Assembly (NCBI GenBank): GCA_937902315.1
Contig: CALGUG010000057.1
Coordinates: 62,001-126,000 of the forward strand
Direction: 5' to 3'
DNA from: an uncultured Chloroflexales bacterium
Lineage (GTDB): Bacteria > Chloroflexota > Chloroflexia > Chloroflexales > Chloroflexaceae
Length of the DNA stretch: 64,000 nucleotides
Of this stretch, positions 51,754 to 59,573 are shown piece after piece. The translations under genes and the position numbers were made by a program. Within the stretch, counting starts at the first letter, position 1. Each line of letters begins with the position of its first letter. Below the pieces are notes generated by a model that searched no databases, had not been told where the DNA came from, and saw only the letters and a program-made list of their open reading frames with translations.

Positions 51754-52995
51754 TTATTCGACATAGCGTCGCAAGACAAGCGCAACATTGTGACCGCCAA
51801 AACCAAACGAGTTGCTCACAACCGTATCGATCTTCGCTGGGCGTGGTGTGTTCGGCACATAATCGAGATCACAAGCCGGGTCAGCTTCGTCAAGGTTGAT
51901 CGTAGCTGGCAACAGGTTATTGCGAATCGCCAAAATGCTTGTAATGGCTTCGATCGCTCCTGCTGCGCCCAACAAGTGACCAAACTGCGATTTGTTCGAA
52001 CTTACCGGAATCTTATAGACACGTTCACCAAAGACCGTTTTTAACGCTTGTGTTTCGATCGGGTCGCCAGCCGGTGTGCTTGTCGCGTGGGCGTTGACAT
52101 AATCGACATCCTCAGGACCGATCCCTCCATGCTTGAGCGCTGCATTGATGGCACGAGCAACCCCGTTTCCATCTTCTTCTAACAACGACATATGGTAGGC
52201 ATCGGCGCTCGAACCATAGCTGAGCACTTCAGCTAAGATCGGTGCTCCGCGCGAGATCGCATGTTCGAGGCTTTCCAGAACTAATACCGCGCCGCCTTCA
52301 GACAACACAAAACCATCGCGATTTTTGTCGAACGGTCGCGATGCCTTGGTTGGATCGTCATTGCGGGTCGAGAGAGCACGCATGCTATTGAACGATGCTA
52401 CACCGATTGGGGTGATCGGCGCTTCGCACCCACCGGCGATAATCGCCTTGGCCCAACCGCGTCGAATCGTCTCTGCCGCTTCGCCGATCGCATGGGCAGA
52501 GCTGGCACAGGCCGACGTAGTACACATATTGGGTCCACGAGCGCCTGTTACGATCGATACAACGCCCGCAGCCATGTTGGTGATCATTGCGGGCACAAGG
52601 AAGGGACTTACGCGGCTAGGACCTTTCGCACGCATCACTTCCAATTGGGTTGCGAAGGTATCGATGCCGCCGATGCCGCTGCCGATAAACACACCGATCT
52701 CATCACGATTCTCAGGTGTGATCGTCAGCTCGGCGGTTCGCAGCGCTTCGCGCGCGGCTGCAACAGCCAGATGCACAAAGCGGTCGAAACGGCGTACCTC
52801 CTTGCGGTCCATATAGTTAGTAGCGTCGAAGCCCTTGACTTCACCAGCAAATGTTGTTTCTAACCCGCTTGGGTCGAACAAGCTGATGGGAGCAATGCCG
52901 CTGCGACCTTCTACGATACCTTTCCATAAGGTGGGAACATCCAGCCCTAGAGGACTGACCGCACCCATACCCGTCACGACAACTCGATGACCCAT
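51754..52995 (-). CDS. fabF: 3-oxoacyl-ACP synthase II
   Basis: Condenses malonyl-ACP with acyl-ACP in fatty acid elongation. 413 residues, thiolase fold. The Cys-His-His triad is visible: TTSACASSAHAIGEA (Cys), VNAHATSTPAGD (His) and SNKSQFGHLLGAAGAIE (His). The opening VVVTGMGAVSPLG and late NSFGFGGHNVALVL are FabF signatures. Other fab genes are not adjacent. GGAGG precedes the ATG at a slightly long distance. Confidence 0.96.
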   Translation of the reverse strand: MGHRVVVTGMGAVSPLGLDVPTLWKGIVEGRSGIAPISLFDPSGLETTFAGEVKGFDATNYMDRKEVRRFDRFVHLAVAAAREALRTAELTITPENRDEIGVFIGSGIGGIDTFATQLEVMRAKGPSRVSPFLVPAMITNMAAGVVSIVTGARGPNMCTTSACASSAHAIGEAAETIRRGWAKAIIAGGCEAPITPIGVASFNSMRALSTRNDDPTKASRPFDKNRDGFVLSEGGAVLVLESLEHAISRGAPILAEVLSYGSSADAYHMSLLEEDGNGVARAINAALKHGGIGPEDVDYVNAHATSTPAGDPIETQALKTVFGERVYKIPVSSNKSQFGHLLGAAGAIEAITSILAIRNNLLPATINLDEADPACDLDYVPNTPRPAKIDTVVSNSFGFGGHNVALVLRRYVE

Positions 52996-53140
52996 AAACC
53001 TCTCGCCTCCAAGGAAACGGTCTTCTCACGTACCGTCTATCCGTATCAGACGTTATTATACCAGAGCCTTTTCAGCACCGCAAAAGCCCACTTCCCTCAA
53101 GAAGCTCACGAATCTGTCTCACATTTTTTGCAAAAATGTC

Positions 53141-53168
53141 TTGCAATTCGCCCTAGGTATGGTACAAT
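53141..53168 (+). promoter_or_regulatory. Distal promoter upstream of recA
   Basis: TTGCAA (53141-53146), 16-base spacer, TACAAT (53163-53168). Just upstream is the inverted repeat ACATTTTT-TGC-AAAAATGT (53121-53139). Just downstream is GTTCTAC...GTAGAAC (53201-53226). It points at recA, 365 bases away. Confidence 0.5.
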
Positions 53169-53231
53169 AAGCACAGATGTTCATATCTGCCTACACGGCG
53201 GTTCTACTACCTGTGTGTCGTAGAACAAGTG

Positions 53232-53400
53232 ATTCGAAATCCGCTTGAATCGTTGTATTTTGGGGAGGTCTCTCGGCACACAGCTACAACAGCGTGCTTA
53301 CGGGTGAGCTGTTGGTAGCCGTAGGCGGACGCGCTAGCGACCCTCTTTGGGGAAGAGATCAAGCCGCCAGAGTACTGAAGTGATCAAACGGATTTGGTAT
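53232..53400. repeat. Type-2 MITE-like element with core copy 13, upstream of recA
   Basis: Left end ATTCGAAATCCGCTTGA, right end CAAACGGATTTGGTAT, 169 bases, core at 53314-53333. The interior is nearly the same as in the 30360-30553 element (CTCGGCACACAGCTACAACA...CCGCCAGAGTACTGAAG). Confidence 0.7.
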
Positions 53401-53498
53401 GATCCCTGTTCCAATACGATATTTCTTGGCAGTACGTTGCAAACGCATATAGGCTGGAAATATTGATGATTTGAAAAGGGGCTTCAGCTGGTTCCTGT

Positions 53499-53510
53499 GT
53501 ATTATAATAC
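53499..53510. promoter_or_regulatory. Palindromic -10 region of recA
   Basis: GTATTATAATAC is a perfect 12-base palindrome with TATAAT at 53503-53508, 25 bases before the GTG start. It could be a repressor site overlapping the promoter; no LexA consensus is claimed. Confidence 0.4.
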
Positions 53511-53532
53511 GAGTATGTAAGGAGTATTACGA

Positions 53533-54633
53533 GTGGCTACCAACAACGGAGGAACGCAGACGATGGCTATCTCGCCTGAAAAAGAGAAGGCGCTCAGCGC
53601 AGCAATGAGCCAGATCGACCGCAAGTTTGGCAAAGGCTCGATTATGAAGATGGGTGAGGCTAGCACCCGTCTGGCGATCGAAGTCATTCCAACGGGTTCG
53701 ATCTCTCTTGATATCGCCCTAGGTGTCGGCGGTCTGCCTCGTGGCCGTGTTGTCGAAATCTATGGCCCAGAGAGTAGCGGTAAAACGACTCTTGCCCAAC
53801 ATGTTGTGGCTGAAGCCCAAAAAATGGGCGGTACTGCCGCCTTTATCGATGCCGAGCATGCCTTTGATCCCCTCTATGCCGAGCGCTGTGGTGTGAATAT
53901 CAACGAGCTGCTGGTTTCGCAGCCCGATACAGGTGAACAAGCCCTCGAGATCTGTGAAGCGCTGGTGCGCTCGAACGCCCTCGATGTGATCGTGATAGAC
54001 TCGGTGGCCGCTTTGGTGCCGCGCGCCGAAATCGAAGGTGATATGGGCGACTCGCTGCCTGGCCTGCAAGCTCGTTTGATGAGCCAAGCGCTGCGCAAAC
54101 TCTCGGGTGCGATCAGCAAGTCGCGCACCTTGGTGATCTTCCTCAACCAGTTGCGTATGAAGATCGGTGTGATGTTCGGCTCGCCCGAGACCACCACTGG
54201 TGGACAGGCGCTCAAATTCTATGCTTCGGTTCGCCTTGATATTCGCCGTATCGAGACCTACAAGCAAGGCCAAGAGACGATCGGCTCGCGTTCGCGCGTC
54301 AAGGTTGTTAAAAACAAGGTCGCTCCGCCCTTCCGCCAAGCAGAGTTCGATATTATGAATAGCGAGGGTATTAGCCGAGTCGGCGATATTCTCGACCAAG
54401 CGGTTGCGCTCGAAATCGTGCGCAAGAGCGGTGCTTGGTTCTATTTAGGTGAAGATCGCCTCGGCCAGGGCCGCGAAAATGTCAAGGCCTTCCTCAAAGA
54501 GAACCCCACGCTCACCGACGAGATCGAACGCGCTATTCGTGCCCAAGCTATGACCAGCGCGGTTCCGGCACCTGTTATCAGCGATGCTGAAGAGGACGAC
54601 GACGGCGTCGAAGACAGCCTGTTTGAAGAATAG
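53533..54633 (+). CDS. recA: RecA recombinase
   Basis: Forms filaments on single-stranded DNA for strand exchange and for triggering LexA cleavage. 366 residues from the GTG at 53533, set by AAGGAG eight bases upstream; an in-frame ATG ten codons later is weaker. Walker A GPESSGKTT, Walker B-like VIVIDSVAAL, the L1/L2 loops (LPGLQARLMSQALRKL, VMFGSPETTTGGQALKFYASVRLDIRR) and the conserved NKVAPPF are present. The C-terminus is acidic (EEDDDGVEDSLFEE), as in most RecA. recX follows. Confidence 0.97.
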   Translation: MATNNGGTQTMAISPEKEKALSAAMSQIDRKFGKGSIMKMGEASTRLAIEVIPTGSISLDIALGVGGLPRGRVVEIYGPESSGKTTLAQHVVAEAQKMGGTAAFIDAEHAFDPLYAERCGVNINELLVSQPDTGEQALEICEALVRSNALDVIVIDSVAALVPRAEIEGDMGDSLPGLQARLMSQALRKLSGAISKSRTLVIFLNQLRMKIGVMFGSPETTTGGQALKFYASVRLDIRRIETYKQGQETIGSRSRVKVVKNKVAPPFRQAEFDIMNSEGISRVGDILDQAVALEIVRKSGAWFYLGEDRLGQGRENVKAFLKENPTLTDEIERAIRAQAMTSAVPAPVISDAEEDDDGVEDSLFEE

Positions 54634-54643
54634 TGATACACAC

Positions 54644-54688
54644 GAAAGCCGCAGCGCGTAGGTTTCTGGCCTATGTGCTGCGGCTTTC
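54644..54688 (+). terminator. Hairpin between recA and recX
   Basis: A 19-base arm (from GAAAGCCGCAGC) pairs with its complement through two G-U pairs, around a 7-base loop. The U-tract is weak (TTTCTG), so it may only attenuate, letting some transcripts reach recX. Confidence 0.65.
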
Positions 54689-54758
54689 TGTATAGTATGG
54701 TAACATGGTTCAATCCACAGCGTCCATCGATCGCTGTGTTTTGGACAGAGGTGTTGTT

Positions 54759-55448
54759 ATGGCGGCTGGAACCATCACTGCGCTGCGAGCACAAGCGCAC
54801 GAAAGCCAGCGCGTAAATCTCTTTATCGACGGCGAGTTTGCCTTAGGCGTCAGTCTCAACACGATTGCGCAAGAAGGGCTGTATGTTGGCAAAGTCCTCG
54901 ACGAGGCGGCATGGCTTCGTCTGCGCGCAACCGAATACCATAACAAAGCGCTCCAACTCGCGATGCGGTATCTCGATTCGCGCCCACGTTCCGCTGCCGA
55001 GCTGCGCGAAAAGCTGACGCGCAAAGAGATTCCGCCCGAGGCGATCGACTCGGCGCTGGCTCGTTTGCAAGAGTTAGGCCTCGTTGACGACGCAGCATTT
55101 GCGCGCTATTGGGTTGAAAACCGCCAGATCTTACGGCCTCGCGGCACTCAAGCCTTGCGCGATGAGCTACGTCGCAAGGGGATCGATCGCAACGTGATTG
55201 AGGCTACCGTTCGCGATGAAGAGCTGGTTGGCGATCAGAGCTCGGGAGCATGGCAACTAGCTCGTAAAGCGCTGCGAAAATATGCACAATCGCCAGACAA
55301 ACAGACCTTTCAACGCCGTATGGGCGGTTATCTTCAGCGTCGAGGCTTTAGCTTCGATGTGATCCGACCAGTTATCGATGGCCTATGGCTTGAGCTTCGT
55401 GAAGCAGCAGACCGTGCAGAGCTCGCAGAGCCAGACGATGAATTGTAA
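54759..55448 (+). CDS. recX: RecX regulatory protein
   Basis: Caps and limits RecA filaments. The start is ATG 54759 (MAAGTITALRAQ), with AGAGGTG upstream; an in-frame ATG at 54705 has no site. 229 residues with three helical RecX repeats: ALQLAMRYLDSRPRSAAELREKL, IDSALARLQELGLVDDAAFARYWVENR and RPRGTQALRDELRRKGIDRNVIEAT, then a divergent C-terminal repeat. The recA-recX order and the weak terminator between them are standard. Confidence 0.9.
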   Translation: MAAGTITALRAQAHESQRVNLFIDGEFALGVSLNTIAQEGLYVGKVLDEAAWLRLRATEYHNKALQLAMRYLDSRPRSAAELREKLTRKEIPPEAIDSALARLQELGLVDDAAFARYWVENRQILRPRGTQALRDELRRKGIDRNVIEATVRDEELVGDQSSGAWQLARKALRKYAQSPDKQTFQRRMGGYLQRRGFSFDVIRPVIDGLWLELREAADRAELAEPDDEL

Positions 55449-55516
55449 AAACGACATCGCCCTCATACTGCCATCGTGAATCGCCTAACACATAACAAGA
55501 AGATCTAACATATCCT

Positions 55517-56176
55517 ATGCCTGATATTACTTACCTCGGACATGCTTGTTTCCGCTTGCGCGGACGTGACGGAATCGTCCTTTGTGATCCTTTTGATCGC
55601 TCTATTGGACTGGATATCGGCCGCCCTGGCGCTCATATTGTAACGGTCAGTCACGACGATCCTGCCTATAACAATGTCGCCGCCGTAAAACCCATGCGTG
55701 AATCGGTCTTCCCGATTCAAGGCCCGGGCGAATACGAAGTCAGCGGTATTCTGATCACAGGGGTGCGCACCTTCCGTGATAACGAAAAGGGCAAGCTCAA
55801 AGGTTTTAATACCGCCTATGTTATCCATATCGACGATGTGGTCTTCTGCCATCTTGGTGCGCTAGCTCATGAACTGAGCCAATCGCAGGTCGAGGCGCTG
55901 GGTAGCGTCGATGTTTTGTTTGTTCCCATTGGCGACGACGATACGCTCTCGGTGAGTGCGGCTCAAAATGTCATTCATCAGATCCAGCCGCGCATGGTTA
56001 TCCCTATGCTGTACGGAAATGCGCAGCCCGACAGCGAAGGCTCTTTGCTGAACAAATTTATTCACGAATTTGGTCTGAAAGATATTGAGCCGCAAGAGAA
56101 AGTTAGCGTCACAACGGCGAATCTGCCCGGTGAGGAAGAACAGGCTCGCTTTGTTATCATGCAGATAAGTGCATAA
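55517..56176 (+). CDS. Metallo-beta-lactamase-fold protein lacking its metal ligands
   Basis: A 219-residue protein of the UlaG/YtkL-like COG2220 branch. The framework is clear: ITYLGHACFRLRGRDGIVLCDPF, GPGEYEVSGILITGV, VDVLFVPIGDDDTLS and PRMVIPMLYGN. The metal-binding motif SHDHxDHNN, however, reads SHDDPAYNN. The usual HLGDLGH reads HLGALAH, and the PMHY motif reads PMLY. All three ligand sets are therefore altered, so hydrolase activity is unlikely. It follows recX by 68 bases and is probably co-transcribed. Function unknown. Confidence 0.82.
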   Translation: MPDITYLGHACFRLRGRDGIVLCDPFDRSIGLDIGRPGAHIVTVSHDDPAYNNVAAVKPMRESVFPIQGPGEYEVSGILITGVRTFRDNEKGKLKGFNTAYVIHIDDVVFCHLGALAHELSQSQVEALGSVDVLFVPIGDDDTLSVSAAQNVIHQIQPRMVIPMLYGNAQPDSEGSLLNKFIHEFGLKDIEPQEKVSVTTANLPGEEEQARFVIMQISA

Positions 56177-56299
56177 TGCTGACACACAAAATCCAAAAGT
56201 GTGTTACCATAGAGACATACCGAAACGGTTACTTTTAGAGGACTTTTAACTGACCGTTGGTCGACTCAAAAGTAATCGTAGACAACTGAGAACCTTAAT

Positions 56300-56520
56300 C
56301 TGTGGGGTCGCTTGGCCCTGCGAGATGTAGCATATACTGTAGGGGGTTATAAGCCTAACCATCATGCGACAAGTGAATGATAGCAGCACGTTTTATATTC
56401 AGAAGCGATACTACTATCATACTAAGGGTACTACAGACGTATTCCTTGATGGTTTCATAACCCAAGAAAAGAGCTACAAGGGGGGAGGTGCCTAACCTTC
56501 CCCCTCTCTCTTTGTTTTGC
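56300..56520 (+). ncRNA. Candidate structured non-coding RNA
   Basis: Four nested perfect pairings share one axis: 56326-56331 with 56473-56478 (TGTAGC), 56344-56350 with 56457-56463 (GGGTTAT), 56357-56364 with 56447-56454 (AACCATCA) and 56377-56383 with 56414-56420 (ATGATAG). A small hairpin (56305-56318) precedes them and an intrinsic terminator follows at once. The rod-like shape and ~200-base size recall 6S RNA, but I cannot confirm a family. An alternative is a structured 3' end of the upstream transcript. Confidence 0.42.
56479..56520 (+). terminator. Intrinsic terminator of the candidate RNA
   Basis: 11-base stem AGGGGGGAGGT (56479-56489) with complement at 56495-56505 (one G-U pair), then CTCTCTTTGTTTTG. 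Confidence 0.8.
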
Positions 56521-56854
56521 TATGGGTAATAGTTGGAAATTACCACTTGATTACAATCGATTCTGAGATTGGCAAAAATGATATTACCAACGTTTTACTC
56601 TATAAGCGTTTCACATAATATGTGAAAATCGGTTCATAGAATGAGGAATGAAAAAAGCTCTTCTACGCAACCGAGCAAAAAATGATTACGAGAATAAAAA
56701 ACAACATATATATTCGGAAAATATTGCTTGCTAAAGGGTCAACGACTGCAACTTGTAAGAGATCAGAGCAAAATCTCTGTTTGATAGTTCAAAGGAGCCA
56801 AAAAGACTCTTTTTAGCAAATGATACATCGGAATAGTTCGAATGCAAACTATTC

Positions 56855-56884
56855 TTGAATGAATCTATTAATTTCGAAGATAAT
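56855..56884 (+). promoter_or_regulatory. Possible pyrG promoter
   Basis: TTGAAT (56855-56860), 18-base spacer, GATAAT (56879-56884). Transcription from here would read through the hairpin at 56950-56987 before pyrG. Confidence 0.4.
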
Positions 56885-56949
56885 GTGACTGAATCATGAT
56901 CAACATGATGAAAAGCATATATGCAATTGGTAATTTAGGGAACGGGTAA

Positions 56950-56987
56950 GGGTCGCTCAGCCGGCAGGCTAAGCGACCCCTTCTTTT
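56950..56987 (+). terminator. Terminator-like hairpin in the pyrG leader
   Basis: Stem GGGTCGCT/AGCGACCC continued by AGCC/GGCT past one mismatch, loop GGCA, followed by TTCTTTT. It ends 72 bases before the pyrG ATG, so it is a candidate attenuator or the end of an upstream transcript. Confidence 0.65.
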
Positions 56988-57059
56988 AGCCTGAACAGTA
57001 ACGATACGAACACGACGGAATAACCGCTGTTCATACATCTTTAAGGAGTGACGAACACA

Positions 57060-58742
57060 ATGACAAAGTACATTTTTGTGACAGGTGGAGTGGCCTCTTC
57101 GGTTGGTAAAGGTATTAGCGTCGCTTCTATTGGACGTTTGCTGAAGAGCCGTGGTCTAAGCGTTTCGATTCAGAAGCTCGACCCATACCTGAACGTAGAC
57201 CCAGGAACGATGTCGCCGTATCAGCACGGAGAAGTGTTCGTTACCGAGGACGGCGCTGAAACCGACCTTGACCTTGGTCACTATGAACGGTTTATCGACG
57301 AAAACCTCTTACGTCTTAGCAATATTACAACCGGCCAGATCTACTCCTCTGTTATTCAGAAGGAGCGTCGTGGTGACTATCTCGGTGGCACTATTCAGGT
57401 GATCCCCCACATCACCGATGAGATCAAGGCTCGCATGGGTGCTGTGGCTCGCCAAACCGGTGCCGATGTGGTGATCGTTGAGATTGGTGGAACAGTTGGC
57501 GATATTGAAGGGCTGCCCTATCTTGAGGCCATACGCCAAATGCGCCGCGATGTCGGGCGCGATAATGTGCTCTACATCCACGTAACCTTGTTGCCGCATA
57601 TCGGCTCAACCGATGAACTCAAGACTAAGCCGACCCAACACTCGATTATGGCGCTGCGTGGTGTAGGCATTTCAGCAGATGTGATTCTCTGCCGCGCCGA
57701 CATGCCGATCTCTGAGGAGATTCGCGATAAGATCGCCTTCTTCTCGGATGTGGAGCCCAATGCGGTCATTCCGGTGCAGACCGTCGAGACGATTTACGAA
57801 GTGCCGTTGGTCTTGGAGGAAGCTGGTTTGGGCGACTACTTGGTGCGTCGCTTGAACCTCAATGCCCAAAAGCCCGATCTGGACGAATGGCGTCAGATGG
57901 TTGAACATATCAAGCAGCCGCGCCCCAAGATCCCGATCGCCTTGGTGGGCAAATATGTTGAGCTCAAAGACGCTTACATCAGCGTAGCCGAATCGCTGCG
58001 TCATGCCAGCTTGTATCACAACTACGATGTTGATATTCGCTGGGTATCGTCTGAACAGATCGAAAAGGAAGGTCCAGACGAGCTACTCGCCAATGTGTAT
58101 GGCATTGTTGTGCCGGGCGGCTTCGGTTATCGTGGCGTTGAGGGCAAGATTATGGCAGCTGACTATGCACGCCGCAACAATGTGCCTTATCTCGGCCTGT
58201 GTTTAGGTATGCAATGCGCCACCATCAGCTTCGCCCGTTGGATCATGGGTAGCAACGAACCCAACACTACCGAAGTTGATCCGCACACCCCCCATCCGAT
58301 CATCGACTTTATGCCCGATCAGCTCGATATCGTCGACAAAGGTGGCACCATGCGTTTGGGCGTCTATCCTTGTGTCTTGAAACCTGGTACCAAGGCAGCT
58401 GCCGCCTACGGCCAAGAGATGGTGATGGAACGCCACCGCCACCGCTTGGAATTCAACAACAAGTATCGCGAGCTGTTCGAGAAGGCTGGCATGATCGTGA
58501 GTGGTGAGTCGCCCGATGGTCGTTTGGTTGAGATCGTCGAATTGCGCGATCATCCTTGGTTTGTGGCGAGTCAGTTCCACCCCGAATTCCTCTCGCGACC
58601 TTATCGCCCACACCCGCTCTTCCGCGATTTCTGCTATGCGGCGTCTAAGGCCCTGCGAGAAGCTGGTCAACAACCCTTGCCGCTTGATGGTGAGGATGTG
58701 AACACCGAAGGCGTTCGCTCGTGGGATACCGTGGGCGTCTAG
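57060..58742 (+). CDS. pyrG: CTP synthase
   Basis: Converts UTP to CTP using glutamine and ATP. The start is ATG 57060 (MTKYIFVTGGVASSVGKG), with AAGGAG 11 bases upstream; 560 residues. The synthase domain has the P-loop GGVASSVGKGI, KLDPYLNVDPGTMSPYQHGEVFVTEDGAETDLDLGHYERF and EIGGTVGDIE. The class I glutaminase domain (from about residue 290) has the nucleophile cysteine in YLGLCLGMQ and the His-Glu pair in SQFHPEF. Standard length; two terminators follow. Confidence 0.97.
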   Translation: MTKYIFVTGGVASSVGKGISVASIGRLLKSRGLSVSIQKLDPYLNVDPGTMSPYQHGEVFVTEDGAETDLDLGHYERFIDENLLRLSNITTGQIYSSVIQKERRGDYLGGTIQVIPHITDEIKARMGAVARQTGADVVIVEIGGTVGDIEGLPYLEAIRQMRRDVGRDNVLYIHVTLLPHIGSTDELKTKPTQHSIMALRGVGISADVILCRADMPISEEIRDKIAFFSDVEPNAVIPVQTVETIYEVPLVLEEAGLGDYLVRRLNLNAQKPDLDEWRQMVEHIKQPRPKIPIALVGKYVELKDAYISVAESLRHASLYHNYDVDIRWVSSEQIEKEGPDELLANVYGIVVPGGFGYRGVEGKIMAADYARRNNVPYLGLCLGMQCATISFARWIMGSNEPNTTEVDPHTPHPIIDFMPDQLDIVDKGGTMRLGVYPCVLKPGTKAAAAYGQEMVMERHRHRLEFNNKYRELFEKAGMIVSGESPDGRLVEIVELRDHPWFVASQFHPEFLSRPYRPHPLFRDFCYAASKALREAGQQPLPLDGEDVNTEGVRSWDTVGV

Positions 58743-58796
58743 GCTCGAAGTTAGGCAACTAGCTTCGTTCGAATGAGAACGTCTAGCTAGGATTCT

Positions 58797-58832
58797 TGGG
58801 CTGCTGTTTATGCGACAGCAGCCCATTTGTAT
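58797..58832 (+). terminator. First terminator after pyrG
   Basis: Perfect 11-base stem TGGGCTGCTGT with complement, 7-base loop, then TTTGTATG. Confidence 0.85.
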
Positions 58833-58883
58833 GTCTTTGCGCCCCTTGCTGTGCTACGACCGCACATCTATGTGTGTGGGTTT

Positions 58884-58930
58884 GAGCCTATGATTAAAGG
58901 CCTAATTGCGCATTAGGCAGGCTCTTTTTT
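58884..58930 (+). terminator. Second terminator after pyrG
   Basis: Inner stem GCCTAAT/ATTAGGC and outer stem GAGCCT/AGGCTC, running into TTTTTT. The strongest U-tract in the window. Confidence 0.85.
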
Positions 58931-58984
58931 GGAATATTTCTCATGAAATGGTCTTTTAGCTACTCCTAGAGCGAAATTGGGGGA

Positions 58985-59013
58985 TTGTATAATTTGTAAA
59001 GATAGTGTATACT
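58985..59013 (+). promoter_or_regulatory. Sigma-70-type promoter of the zinc-ribbon gene
   Basis: TTGTAT (58985-58990), 17-base spacer, TATACT (59008-59013). Confidence 0.6.
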
Positions 59014-59145
59014 CTCAGCAATGGTACGGCATTGGCTCAGGCGGTAGGCACTGGTGCTCCATGATCCCGCTGCGGGAGGGGATCACGCAACGCTGCACGC
59101 TAACCATGGCGACCAACAGGGTTTATTTCAAGGAGGTTAGCGGGG

Positions 59146-59499
59146 ATGTCGTTCGTAGACAAACATTTGACGTGTCGGGATTGTGGAAATGAGTTCGTGT
59201 TTACCGCAGGCGAGCAAGAATTTTATGCGAGCAAAGGCTTTGCCAACGAGCCCACTCGTTGTGGCCCGTGCCGTCAGGCGCGCAAGCAGAACGGTGGCCT
59301 AGGCAACGCGGGCGGCTACTCGAATAGTGGGCGTGGCGACTATGCTCCTCGCGAGCGTATCGCTCACAAGGTAGAATGTGCGAACTGTGGTCAAGAGACA
59401 ACGGTTCCCTTTGTACCGCGCGGCGATCGCCCTGTTTACTGTAGCAGCTGTTTCGAGCAGGTGCGTGGCGCCAGCTCTCGTGGCAACAGCCGCTATTAG
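59146..59499 (+). CDS. Small protein with two CxxC zinc-ribbon-like units
   Basis: A 117-residue protein with a strong AAGGAGG ribosome-binding site. Residues 8-46 form the first unit: CRDCGNEFVFTAGEQEFYASKGF then CGPCRQARK, the pattern of the 'probable zinc-ribbon' (zf-trcl) family. A Gly/Asn/Ser/Arg-rich linker follows. Residues 77-106 hold CANCGQETTVPFVPRGDRPVYCSSCF, a CxxC-x17-CxxC ribbon. It ends in an RG/S-rich tail. Such proteins are often abundant and may bind nucleic acid, but the function is not established. It is convergent with the sigma factor gene. Confidence 0.85.
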   Translation: MSFVDKHLTCRDCGNEFVFTAGEQEFYASKGFANEPTRCGPCRQARKQNGGLGNAGGYSNSGRGDYAPRERIAHKVECANCGQETTVPFVPRGDRPVYCSSCFEQVRGASSRGNSRY

Positions 59500-59515
59500 T
59501 TTATAGCTTATATGA

Positions 59516-59551
59516 AAAGAGCCGGAAGGTCGAGCGACCTTCCGGCTTTTC
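59516..59551. terminator. Bidirectional terminator between the zinc-ribbon and sigma genes
   Basis: Perfect 13-base stem AGCCGGAAGGTCG with complement and a 2-base loop, with A-run before and T-run after. It can stop transcription from both convergent genes. Confidence 0.92.
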
Positions 59552-59573
59552 TGTCCTTAACAGCGGATCAAGT

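Larger units (their letters stand above)
52996..53532. other. Divergent spacer between fabF and recA
   Basis: Holds an inverted repeat (53121-53139), a plus-strand promoter (53141-53168), a second inverted repeat (53201-53226), a type-2 element (53232-53400) and a TATAAT box inside a palindrome (53499-53510). No gene is seen. Confidence 0.55.
56177..57059. other. Large gene-free spacer before pyrG
   Basis: 883 bases. The first part (56226-56520) is predicted to be a structured RNA ending in a terminator. The next ~420 bases (56520-56940) are clearly AT-rich against the ~55% GC surroundings and hold no gene. A second terminator-like hairpin lies at 56950-56987, shortly before pyrG. No repeat core is present. 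Confidence 0.6.
58743..59145. other. Spacer between pyrG and the zinc-ribbon gene
   Basis: Holds two successive terminators (58797-58832, 58884-58930), a promoter (58985-59013) and a leader of about 125 bases for the zinc-ribbon gene. The leader can form a TGATCCC/GGGATCA hairpin. No other gene is seen. Confidence 0.55.

Noticed and set aside
53201..53226. GTTCTAC-N12-GTAGAAC read as a LexA box
   Set aside because: The gap is longer than in LexA sites I know and I cannot recall a firm Chloroflexota consensus; kept only as an inverted repeat.
56834..56850. GTTCGAATGC-like T-arm resemblance
   Set aside because: No matching acceptor, D or anticodon stems around it; not a tRNA.
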